From Actinomycetes bacterium (GTDB lineage Bacteria; Actinomycetota; Actinomycetes; Actinomycetales; Cellulomonadaceae), in contig JAEXPS010000071.1 of NCBI GenBank assembly GCA_023438885.1, positions 1 through 13,065 on the forward strand: 13,065 bases of DNA. The letters run 5' to 3'. Below the pieces are notes generated by a model. It saw nothing but the letters and a program-made list of their open reading frames with translations. It had not been told where the DNA came from and did no database searches. The position numbers and the translations under genes were made by a program. Positions 6,836-13,065 of the stretch are shown piece by piece; the stretch's first letter is position 1; every line of letters starts with the position of its first letter.

Positions 6836-7528
6836 TCAGGCCCGGTCGCCCGCGCCGGTCTCGAAGCGGAAACCCATCCCGCGGACCGTCGTGATGTAGC
6901 GCGGGGCGTTGGCGTCGTCGCCGAGCTTGCGGCGCAGCCAGGACACGTGCATGTCGAGCGTCTTCGTCGACCCCGTCGGGTCGGAGCCCCAGACCTCGCG
7001 CATCAGCTGCTCGCGGCCCACCACGGCCCCGCCGGCGGCGACGAGCACGCGCAACAGGTCGAACTCCTTGGCGGTCAGGTGCAGCTCTCGATCGCCCTGG
7101 AAGGCGCGGCGGGCGGCGGCGTCCACCCGCACGTCCTGCGCGTGCAGCTCCTCCTCCTCGACGGGGTCGGTGCCGCTGCGGCGCAGCAGGGCGCGCACGC
7201 GCGCGAGCAGCTCCGCCAGCCGGAAGGGCTTGGTGACGTAGTCGTCCGCGCCCGCGTCGAGGCCGACGACGAGGTCGACCTCGTCCGCGCGGGCCGTGAG
7301 CACCAGGACCGGGGTGGTCAGGCCCGACGAACGGATCGAGCGGGCCACGTCCAGGCCGTCCATGTCAGGCAGGCCGAGGTCGAGCACGATCAGGTCGGCG
7401 TCGGGCGCTCCGTCGATGGCCCCTTGACCCGTACCATGCACGTGCACGTCGTAACCTTCACGCCCGAGCGCCCGGGCCAAAGGTTCGGCAATCGCTGGAT
7501 CGTCTTCGGCCAGCAGCACCTGCGTCAT
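6836..7528 (-). CDS. OmpR/PhoB-family response regulator
   Basis: This 230-residue protein is a DNA-binding transcription regulator paired with the kinase that follows it. The receiver domain (about 1-118) has acidic Asp9/Asp10, the phospho-acceptor Asp50 (VLDLGLPDMDG), Thr78 and Lys100 (YVTKPF). The winged-helix domain (about 125-224) includes LTAKEFDLL (151-159), the recognition-helix region TKTLDMHVSWLRRKLG (188-203) and the wing TVRGMGFRFE. Its length and layout are normal for the family. The ATG at 7528 is fixed by a TAGCAT -10 element 6 bases upstream, indicating leaderless translation. It is divergent from a second two-component system across 141 bases. Several actinobacterial regulators (RegX3- or CseB-like) look similar, so no gene symbol is given. 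Confidence 0.92.
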   Translation of the reverse strand: MTQVLLAEDDPAIAEPLARALGREGYDVHVHGTGQGAIDGAPDADLIVLDLGLPDMDGLDVARSIRSSGLTTPVLVLTARADEVDLVVGLDAGADDYVTKPFRLAELLARVRALLRRSGTDPVEEEELHAQDVRVDAAARRAFQGDRELHLTAKEFDLLRVLVAAGGAVVGREQLMREVWGSDPTGSTKTLDMHVSWLRRKLGDDANAPRYITTVRGMGFRFETGAGDRA

Positions 7529-7534
7529 TGCCCC

Positions 7535-7540
7535 ATGCTA
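7535..7540 (-). promoter_or_regulatory. -10 element (TAGCAT, minus strand) of a leaderless promoter for the OmpR-type regulator
   Basis: Read on the minus strand, TAGCAT is followed by GGGGCA and then the ATG at 7528, the same 6-base spacing as at the other leaderless starts here. There is no purine-rich ribosome site at a useful distance. No clear -35 is seen. Confidence 0.55.
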
Positions 7541-7610
7541 GGTCACGGGGTAGTGATCTCCGCTACCGGCACGCAGGCCGCGGCGCTGCGACCGCAGGTG
7601 GACGGCGGCG

Positions 7611-7631
7611 CCGGCGGGCTCCGCCCGCCGG
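7611..7631. promoter_or_regulatory. Perfect 9-bp-arm inverted repeat between the two divergent two-component systems
   Basis: CCGGCGGGC (7611-7619) and GCCCGCCGG (7623-7631) are perfectly complementary around a 3-base centre (TCC). The element ends 26 bases before the -10 hexamer of the kinase at 7670, close to where activators or repressors bind. It could be an operator for one of the two regulators, or a hairpin separating the divergent units. High GC raises the chance background, but nine paired bases is long. Confidence 0.45.
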
Positions 7632-7657
7632 ACCATCCCGGAGCGCCGCGCCCCCAA

Positions 7658-7663
7658 TACGCT
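7658..7663 (+). promoter_or_regulatory. -10 element (TACGCT) of a leaderless promoter for the HisKA_3 kinase
   Basis: TACGCT fits TANNNT and lies 6 bases before GTG 7670, so the transcript would start on that GTG. The in-frame ATG two codons later (7676) has no ribosome site, and this spacing argues for GTG 7670. Confidence 0.55.
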
Positions 7664-7669
7664 CGGGCT

Positions 7670-8953
7670 GTGAGCATGTGGGAGCGCCTGCTGGCCTGGG
7701 AGGACCAGCACAAGTTCGCGGTCGACTCCGCGCTCACCGGACTGACGCTGCTGGTGCTGCTCCCGACCGCGGCCTCCGGTGGCACCGGCGCCATCGGCAC
7801 CGGGCCCTTCCTGGACGTCTCGTGGGCCTACCCCGCCTCCCAGGAGCTCGCCGTGGCGACGACCCTGGCGATCACCGTGCCGCTCGCCTGGCGCCGGGTG
7901 AGCCCGGCGATCTCGGCCGCCCTGGTGTACGGCGCGGTCCTCCTGCAGATGCTGCTGGGCCCGGCACTGCTGCTGCCCGCCGACCTCCTGGTGCTCGTCT
8001 CCCTGTACTCGGTCACGGTGCACGGCCCGCGCTGGGCGCGCCGCACGGCCATCTGGGGCGCCGTGGCCGGGTCGGTGCTGCTGGGCGTGCTCATCGCCCG
8101 CCGCGACGGCATCGACGCCTTCGCGTCCACCGCCTACACGGTGTTCGCCCTGCTGACCTTCCTCGTCGTCTGGGCGCTGGCGCTGGTGCGTCGCAGCCGG
8201 CTGCTGCGGATCGAGGCGCTGGTCGACCGCGCCCGCCAGGCCGAGATCGACCGCGACCAGCAGTCCCAGCTCGCGACGGCCGCCGAGCGCGCGCGCATCG
8301 CCCGCGAGATGCACGACATCGTCGCCCACTCCCTCTCCGTGGTGATCGCGCAGGCGGACGGCGGCCGGTACGCGGCCGCGTCGGACCCGCAGGCCGCGAC
8401 GCGCGCGCTGGCGACCATCGGCGACATCGGCCGGGCTGCCCTGACGGACATGCGCCGGCTGCTCGGGGTGCTGCGCACCGAGGACGGCGCCGGGCACGAC
8501 GACCCTCCGGGCGTGCTGCCCGCGCCCGGCACGCGCTCGATCCCCGCCGTCACCCCGCAGCCGGCGGAGGGGGACGTGGAGAACCTCGTCGCGCAGCTGC
8601 GCGACACGGGCATGAACATCTCGTTCGCACGCCTCGGGACGCCGCGCAACCTCCCGCCGGGGGCGGGCCTGACCGTCTACCGGATCGCGCAGGAGTCGCT
8701 GACCAACGTCCTCAAGCACGCCGGCCCGGCGCCGCACGTCACCGTGCTCCTGGCCTGGAACCCCGGCTCCGTGGTGCTCGAGGTGGCCGACGACGGCCGC
8801 GGGGCCTCGGCGGACTCGGACGGCCGAGGGCACGGGTTGGTCGGCATGCGCGAGCGCACCACCATGTTCGGCGGCACCCTGGCCGCGGGGCCGCGGCCCG
8901 GTGGCGGCTTCCGTGTGCGCGCCGAGATCCCCACCCCGAACCGAACGCCGTGA
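7670..8953 (+). CDS. HisKA_3-type (NarX/DesK-like) sensor histidine kinase
   Basis: This 427-residue kinase is the sensor of the pair completed by the NarL-type regulator 16 bases downstream. The N-terminal half is a membrane domain with several hydrophobic helices (about 20-31, 60-75, 80-113, 127-143 and 152-173) and only short loops, so it probably senses within or at the membrane. A coiled-coil linker (about 177-207) leads to the HisKA_3 box ARIAREMHDIVAHSLSV, with His215 as phospho-acceptor. The ATPase domain has QESLTNVLKHA (341-351), ADDGRG (373-378) and GHGLVGMRERTTMFGG (387-402). A Pro-rich insertion (about 272-300) separates the two catalytic parts. The start is taken as GTG 7670 from the leaderless promoter. 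The signal is unknown; the downstream transporter suggests an antimicrobial or envelope-stress stimulus. Confidence 0.9.
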   Translation: MSMWERLLAWEDQHKFAVDSALTGLTLLVLLPTAASGGTGAIGTGPFLDVSWAYPASQELAVATTLAITVPLAWRRVSPAISAALVYGAVLLQMLLGPALLLPADLLVLVSLYSVTVHGPRWARRTAIWGAVAGSVLLGVLIARRDGIDAFASTAYTVFALLTFLVVWALALVRRSRLLRIEALVDRARQAEIDRDQQSQLATAAERARIAREMHDIVAHSLSVVIAQADGGRYAAASDPQAATRALATIGDIGRAALTDMRRLLGVLRTEDGAGHDDPPGVLPAPGTRSIPAVTPQPAEGDVENLVAQLRDTGMNISFARLGTPRNLPPGAGLTVYRIAQESLTNVLKHAGPAPHVTVLLAWNPGSVVLEVADDGRGASADSDGRGHGLVGMRERTTMFGGTLAAGPRPGGGFRVRAEIPTPNRTP

Positions 8954-8969
8954 CCCGGAGGGCGCAGGA

Positions 8970-9647
8970 ATGATCAACGTCGCACTGGTGGACGACCAGC
9001 AGCTGGTCCGCGCGGGCTTCCGCATGGTGATCGACTCGCAGGACGACCTGGCGGTGGTCCTCGAGGCGGGGGACGGCGCCCAGGCCGTGCGGGCGCTGGC
9101 CCGCCCCACCCCGCCCGTCGACGTGGTGCTGATGGACGTGCGGATGCCCACCATGGACGGCCTGACCGCCACGGCGCAGATCACCGCGCGTGAGGGTGCG
9201 CCGAAGGTCGTCGTGCTGACCACGTTCGACCTGGACGAGTACGTGCTCGAGGCGATCCGCGCCGGGGCCTCCGGCTTCCTGCTCAAGGACGCACCGCCCG
9301 AGGAGATGCTCGCCGCCATCCGCACGGTGCACCACGGCGACGCGGTGATCGCACCCTCGTCGACCCGCCGGCTGCTGGAGCACCTGGTCACCGTGCTGCC
9401 CGCGCCCGAGGCCGGGGACGGCGACCCGACGCGCCGCGCCATCGCCGAGCTGACCGACCGCGAGCGCGAGGTGCTGGTGCTCATGGCGCGCGGCCGATCC
9501 AACACGGAGATCGGCTCCGACCTCTACGTCGCCGAGGCGACGGTCAAGACGCACGTGGGGCGCATCCTGGCCAAGCTCGGCGTCCGCGACCGCGTGCAGG
9601 CGGTGGTCGCCGCCTACGAGGCCGGCCTGGTGCGCCCCGGCTCCTAG
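8970..9647 (+). CDS. NarL/LuxR-family response regulator
   Basis: This 225-residue regulator should be phosphorylated by the kinase encoded before it and then bind DNA. The receiver domain (about 1-120) has Asp8/Asp9, the phospho-acceptor Asp56 (VLMDVRMP), Thr84/Thr85 and Lys106 (FLLKDAPP). A linker rich in Pro, Ala and Asp leads to the LuxR-type helix-turn-helix (about 158-220), with LTDREREVLVLMARG (161-175), NTEIGSDLYVAEATVKTHV (178-196) and ILAKLGVRDR. The ATG at 8970 follows GGAGGG (8957-8962) by 7 bases, and the kinase stop is 16 bases upstream, so the pair is one operon. Likely targets are its own operon and the ABC transporter promoter 112 bases downstream. Confidence 0.92.
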   Translation: MINVALVDDQQLVRAGFRMVIDSQDDLAVVLEAGDGAQAVRALARPTPPVDVVLMDVRMPTMDGLTATAQITAREGAPKVVVLTTFDLDEYVLEAIRAGASGFLLKDAPPEEMLAAIRTVHHGDAVIAPSSTRRLLEHLVTVLPAPEAGDGDPTRRAIAELTDREREVLVLMARGRSNTEIGSDLYVAEATVKTHVGRILAKLGVRDRVQAVVAAYEAGLVRPGS

Positions 9648-9671
9648 GCCGCGTGCGACCTGGGTCTGATG

Positions 9672-9683
9672 CCGGCTCGCCGG
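9672..9683. terminator. Short dyad after the NarL-type regulator, weak terminator candidate
   Basis: CCGGC (9672-9676) and GCCGG (9679-9683) flank TC, 24 bases after the regulator's TAG stop. The two-base centre makes a tight hairpin. It may slow transcription here, or be an extra half of the regulatory region with the dyad at 9691-9713. Evidence is weak. Confidence 0.25.
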
Positions 9684-9690
9684 ACGAGAG

Positions 9691-9713
9691 ACCCGGGACC
9701 GACGAACCCGGGT
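9691..9713. promoter_or_regulatory. Dyad ACCCGGG-N9-CCCGGGT upstream of the ABC transporter (operator candidate)
   Basis: ACCCGGG (9691-9697) and CCCGGGT (9707-9713) are perfectly complementary with 9 bases between them; because CCCGGG is itself a palindrome the copies are also direct repeats 15 bases apart. The right half lies 12 bases before the -10 hexamer at 9726, covering the expected -35 zone. That is a typical place for a NarL-type dimer or a repressor to act. A terminator for the preceding operon is the alternative. Confidence 0.45.
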
Positions 9714-9725
9714 GGCGCCGCGCCC

Positions 9726-9731
9726 TAGCGT
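9726..9731 (+). promoter_or_regulatory. Probable -10 element (TAGCGT) of the ABC transporter operon
   Basis: TAGCGT is identical to the hexamer before the first LCP gene but lies 28 bases from the GTG at 9760. Transcription from about 9738 would give a 22-base leader containing AGGAGGAG (9746-9753), 6 bases before the start codon. This promoter is therefore of the leadered kind, unlike the others here. Confidence 0.45.
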
Positions 9732-9759
9732 GAGGCGAACCCACCAGGAGGAGTCGGAA

Positions 9760-10506
9760 GTGACTACACGGGACATCGCCTCGAGCGCGCGTGACCTGAC
9801 CAAGATCTACGGCCGCGGTGCCGCCGAGGTACGGGCGCTGGACGGCGTCGACGTCGACTTCGCGGCAGGAGCCTTCACCGCGATCATGGGGCCCTCCGGC
9901 TCCGGCAAGTCGACGCTGATGCACGTGCTGGCGGGCCTGGACTCGGCCACCTCCGGCACGGTGCGGCTCGGCCAGACGGTGCTGACCGGCATGGGGGACG
10001 ACGAGCTGACCGGCCTGCGCCGCGACCGCATCGGCTTCGTGTTCCAGAGCTTCAACCTGCTGCCGATGTTCACCGCCGAGCAGAACGTGCTGCTGCCGCT
10101 CGACCTGGCCGGCGCCCGCCCCGACCCGGCCTGGATGGACACGCTGGTGCACACCCTCGGGCTGGCTGACCGGCTGACGCACCGCCCCGGCGAGCTCTCC
10201 GGCGGTCAGCAGCAGCGGGTGGCCATCGCCCGCGCGCTGGTCACCAAGCCGGACGTCGTCTTCGCCGACGAGCCCACCGGCAACCTCGACTCGCGCGCGG
10301 GCGCGCAGGTGCTCTCGTTCCTGCGCCGCAGCGTCCGTGAGCTGGACCAGACGGTGATCATGGTCACCCACGACCCCGCCGCCGCGGCCTACGCGGACCG
10401 CGTCGTGCTGCTCGCCGACGGCCGCATCGCCGGTGAGATCGAGGACCCCACCCCCGAGTCCGTGCTGGCCGGCCTCGACGCGCTGCGCCAGCTCGAGGGG
10501 GTCTGA
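9760..10506 (+). CDS. ABC transporter ATP-binding protein (MacB/LolD-like)
   Basis: This 248-residue ATPase powers the permease encoded directly after it. All the family motifs are present: Walker A GPSGSGKS (44-51), Q-loop Gln96 (FVFQSFNLLP), signature LSGGQQQR (146-153), Walker B VVFADEP with catalytic Glu171, and the switch His204 (MVTHD). The FQSFNLLP and TGNLDS (173-178) wording is typical of the MacB/LolD/FtsE-like group that works with FtsX-type permeases in export or mechanotransmission rather than uptake. GTG 9760 is chosen for its strong AGGAGGAG site. The stop TGA (10504-10506) shares its last base with the ATG of the permease, giving translational coupling. Its position after the NarL-type system suggests control by that system. 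Confidence 0.95.
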   Translation: MTTRDIASSARDLTKIYGRGAAEVRALDGVDVDFAAGAFTAIMGPSGSGKSTLMHVLAGLDSATSGTVRLGQTVLTGMGDDELTGLRRDRIGFVFQSFNLLPMFTAEQNVLLPLDLAGARPDPAWMDTLVHTLGLADRLTHRPGELSGGQQQRVAIARALVTKPDVVFADEPTGNLDSRAGAQVLSFLRRSVRELDQTVIMVTHDPAAAAYADRVVLLADGRIAGEIEDPTPESVLAGLDALRQLEGV

Positions 10507-13025
10507 TGTTCCGGCTCACGCTGGCGCAGATGCGCCGGTCGATCCCGCGGCTCGTCGCTGCCGGGTTGGCGATCGCCATCGGCACCGCCTTCATCGCCGC
10601 GACGCTGCTGGCCGGCGACGTCATGGACCGCACGGGCCGGGACGCGGTGACCGCCCGGTACGCGCAGGCGGACGTCGTGGTGAACGGCGCGCTGTCCCCC
10701 GACGAGCTCGACGCGGTGCGCGCCCTTCCGGGCGTCGAGGCGGCGGACCTGTTCGTCGACTTCGGCATCGAGCTGCGCACCGACCAGGCGAGCCGCTGGC
10801 AGCTGATGCTGCCCGTCGTCACCGACGAGCGTCTGACGCCCCTGCGGATCACGGAGGGACGGGCGCCGGCTGCGGCCGGAGAGGTCGCCCTACCGGCGGC
10901 CACCGCCGAGGACCTCGGCATCGCCGTGGGCGACGGCCTGGACGCGGTGTACCAGACCGAGGTCGACCAGGGGTGGGAAGACGTCACGCAACCGCTCACG
11001 CTCGTCGGCGTCAGCTCCGACCCCAGGGGCGCGTGGACCGAGGTCGGCGGCGCCGGGCTCGCCACCCTCGAGGACGGCGGGCGCTGGAACCGGGTGGAGT
11101 GGATCGCCGACGCGACGTCCGCGCAGGCGGTGGTGGTGGGCGCCGACGGCGCCGACGACGAGGCGCTGCGGGCACAGGTCGCGGAGATCCTGCCCGGCGT
11201 CGACGTCATCACTCGTGACGTCGCGGCCGAACGTCAGCTCGCGGAGCTCGGCGGCGGCGACGAGGGCCTGGTCGCCGTGGTGCTGGGCTTCGCGGCCATC
11301 GCGCTCGTCGTGGCGGCGCTGGTCATCTCGAACACGTTCCAGGTGCTCGTCGCCCAGCGCACCCGCACGCTCGCCCTGCTGCGGGCGGTCGGAGCGCGGC
11401 GTGGCCAGCTGCGCGCCAGCGTGGTCACCGAGGCGACGATCCTCGGCCTGGCGTCGTCGGCCGCGGGCATCGCCGCGGGCATCGCGCTCGCGCAGGGCAT
11501 GCTCACGGTGCTGCGGCGCACGGCCATCGAAGCTCCGCTGCCCGCCACGGTCGCCCTGACCTGGCAGGTGCTCCTCGTCCCGCTCCTGGTGGGCACCGCG
11601 GTGACGCTGCTCGCGTCGCTGGTGCCGGCGCGTGCCGCCACGCAGGTGACGGCGATCGAGGCGCTGCGCCCGCTCGACGCGCCGACGGTGCATCGGGTCG
11701 CCGGTGCCACGCGACTCGGGTTCGCGATCGCCCTGACCGCCCTCGGCGCCCTGCTCCTGGGGATGGCGACCGCGACGATCGACGACGCGATGACCGGGCT
11801 GGCCGTCGGTCTGCTCGGTGGCACCCTGTCCTTCGTCGGCGTGCTGCTGGGCGCCGTCTTCTGGGTGCCGCCGATCGTGCGGCTGGCTCAGCGGGCGTTG
11901 CGGGGCCTCGGCCCGGTGGCCCGGCTGGCGTCCGCGAACACGGTCCGCAACCCGCGCCGCACGGCGGCGACCAGCACGGCGCTGCTCATCGGGGTCACCC
12001 TCGTGGTGCTGATGTCCACGGGCGCCGCGAGCGCCCGCGCCACGCTCGACCAGACGCTCGACGAGCAGTTCCCCGTCGACATGACGCTGACGCCCACGAG
12101 CAGTCCGGCGGACGCTCTGACGGACGACGTGGTCAGCAAGGTCGCGGCGGTGCAGGGGGTCGCCGCGCTCGCCGAGGTGCGGACGGCGCAGGTCGACGTC
12201 AGCAGCCCGGAGCGCGCCTCGGAGATCGTGACGGTGTGGGCGATCGACCCCGCGGACGCGGCCACGGTGCTCCGCAACGAGGCCCTGTCCGGCCCGCTGG
12301 CCGACGGCACGGTGCTGATCGGGTCGCCGTTCCAGTCCGGGACGGTCGAGCTGGAGGCACTCGACTCGTCGGGCGAGCCCACCGGAACCGTGGCGCACCT
12401 GCCGGCGCAGCGCGTCGCCGGTATCGCCTACTCGGGTCTGGTGACGCCGGCGACGATGGACCAGATCGCACCGCTCGCGGTGGCCGACACCCTGTTCGTC
12501 TCGCTCGACGAGGACGCGAACGCCGCCGAGGTGCTCCAGGACGTGCGGGACGCCCTCGCCGACGCGTCGCTGTACGTCGAGAGCCCGGCGGCACAGCGGG
12601 CGCAGTTCGACCAGGTGATCAACGTGCTGCTCGCCGTGGTGATCGGCCTGCTGGGCGTCGCGGTGGTCATCGCCCTGCTCGGCGTGGCGAACACCCTGTC
12701 GCTGTCGGTGCTCGAACGCCGGCGCGAGTCGGCGACGCTGCGGGCGATCGGCCTGTCCCGGCGGCGGCTTCGGGCCACCCTGGCGGTCGAGGGGATGATC
12801 ATCGCCGGTGTCGGTGCCGTCCTCGGCTCGATCCTCGGGGTCGTCTACGGCTGGGCCGGCGCCACCACGGTGCTCCAGGCGATGGGCGACGTCACGCTCG
12901 CAGTGCCGTGGCGCGAGATCGCGATGGTCGTCGCCGTGGCCCTGGTCGCCGGACTCCTGGCCTCGGTGGTCCCCGCCCGTTCCGCGGCCCGCACTCCCCC
13001 GGTCGCGGCGCTGGCCGAGGAGTGA
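10506..13025 (+). CDS. FtsX-like ABC transporter permease with two FtsX domains
   Basis: This 839-residue membrane protein is the transport or mechanotransmission partner of the ATPase just upstream. It starts with a membrane helix (about 13-37), followed by an extracellular MacB-like periplasmic-core-type domain (about 40-245). The first FtsX domain (about 250-390) has three helices and ends in LVPARAAT. Further helices (about 404-425, 431-458 and 485-505) follow, then a second extracellular domain (about 510-695). The second FtsX domain (about 701-839) repeats the pattern, with LERRRESATLRAIG and VVPARSAAR near its end. This duplicated 10-helix layout is common in actinobacteria and probably works with an ATPase dimer. 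Substrates of such systems range from antimicrobial peptides to lipids and lipoproteins; none can be assigned here. Confidence 0.92.
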   Translation: MFRLTLAQMRRSIPRLVAAGLAIAIGTAFIAATLLAGDVMDRTGRDAVTARYAQADVVVNGALSPDELDAVRALPGVEAADLFVDFGIELRTDQASRWQLMLPVVTDERLTPLRITEGRAPAAAGEVALPAATAEDLGIAVGDGLDAVYQTEVDQGWEDVTQPLTLVGVSSDPRGAWTEVGGAGLATLEDGGRWNRVEWIADATSAQAVVVGADGADDEALRAQVAEILPGVDVITRDVAAERQLAELGGGDEGLVAVVLGFAAIALVVAALVISNTFQVLVAQRTRTLALLRAVGARRGQLRASVVTEATILGLASSAAGIAAGIALAQGMLTVLRRTAIEAPLPATVALTWQVLLVPLLVGTAVTLLASLVPARAATQVTAIEALRPLDAPTVHRVAGATRLGFAIALTALGALLLGMATATIDDAMTGLAVGLLGGTLSFVGVLLGAVFWVPPIVRLAQRALRGLGPVARLASANTVRNPRRTAATSTALLIGVTLVVLMSTGAASARATLDQTLDEQFPVDMTLTPTSSPADALTDDVVSKVAAVQGVAALAEVRTAQVDVSSPERASEIVTVWAIDPADAATVLRNEALSGPLADGTVLIGSPFQSGTVELEALDSSGEPTGTVAHLPAQRVAGIAYSGLVTPATMDQIAPLAVADTLFVSLDEDANAAEVLQDVRDALADASLYVESPAAQRAQFDQVINVLLAVVIGLLGVAVVIALLGVANTLSLSVLERRRESATLRAIGLSRRRLRATLAVEGMIIAGVGAVLGSILGVVYGWAGATTVLQAMGDVTLAVPWREIAMVVAVALVAGLLASVVPARSAARTPPVAALAEE

Positions 13026-13038
13026 GCCGACCGGCGGC

Positions 13039-13065
13039 CCTGTGGACCAGGAGGGCGTCCACAGG
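13039..13065 (+). terminator. Strong hairpin after the ABC permease
   Basis: CCTGTGGAC (13039-13047) and GTCCACAGG (13057-13065) pair perfectly over 9 bp with a 9-base loop, beginning 13 bases after the stop codon. The window ends at the last paired base, so the stem may be longer and a following T-run cannot be judged. Confidence 0.65.

Noticed and set aside
5516..8953. A plus-strand open frame of over 1100 codons running antisense to the OmpR-type system before the HisKA_3 kinase
   Set aside because: Only the part from GTG 7670 encodes a recognisable protein; the rest is low-complexity His/Arg/Gly-rich translation opposite two well-supported genes, as expected from high-GC third-position bias.
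10890..12398. A minus-strand open frame of 502 codons opposite the permease
   Set aside because: The composition is His/Arg/Gly-rich with no domain, and it is fully antisense to the strong permease gene.
13057..13065. DnaA-box-like GTCCACA, also seen partly near 2823
   Set aside because: Sites are isolated, match incompletely and, at the window end, are one arm of a hairpin; nothing else suggests an origin.

Overview
The window is about 70 percent G+C, with strong codon-position bias and actinobacterial proteins: LCP cell-wall ligases, a GtrA family protein, actinobacterial two-component systems and a large FtsX-type permease. The best guess is a member of the Micrococcales, perhaps Cellulomonadaceae or Promicromonosporaceae. 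That placement is inferred from protein style and gene order and was not computed. I see no tRNA, rRNA, CRISPR array, transposase or integrase.

Region 1 (1-4226, plus strand) is a cluster of three LytR-CpsA-Psr (LCP) genes. The first two (142-1417 and 1510-2769) are tandem duplicates. The upstream copy carries two single-base C deletions relative to its sister and is annotated as a pseudogene, although sequencing error is possible. The third (2859-4226) is a divergent LCP protein with a long proline- and arginine-rich cytoplasmic N-terminus. LCP proteins join undecaprenyl-linked glycopolymers to peptidoglycan outside the cell.

Region 2 (4227-5512) holds purE on the minus strand (4280-4819), convergent with the third LCP gene across a shared hairpin. 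Divergent from purE is a GtrA family membrane protein (4951-5502). The partner gene purK, often next to purE in related bacteria, is not in this window.

Region 3 (5513-9647) holds two two-component systems transcribed away from each other. On the minus strand an OmpR-type regulator (6836-7528) is followed by a HAMP histidine kinase (5513-6832). On the plus strand a HisKA_3-type kinase (7670-8953) is followed by a NarL-type regulator (8970-9647). The 141-base gap between them carries both promoters and a perfect 9-bp-arm hairpin.

Region 4 (9648-13065) is an ABC exporter-like operon: an ATPase (9760-10506) overlapping by one base a double-FtsX permease (10506-13025), ending in a strong inverted repeat. 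It has its own promoter, with a dyad over the expected -35 region, directly downstream of the NarL-type system. The regulator therefore probably controls the transporter.

A recurring theme is translation without a leader. Five genes have a TANNNT -10 element exactly 6 bases before the start codon, which would place the first transcribed base at the A or G of that codon. These motifs set the chosen starts. I found no wholly unknown system. The best leads are the freshly broken LCP duplicate, the 12-bp-arm inverted repeat ahead of it, the operator-like dyads and purE without purK.
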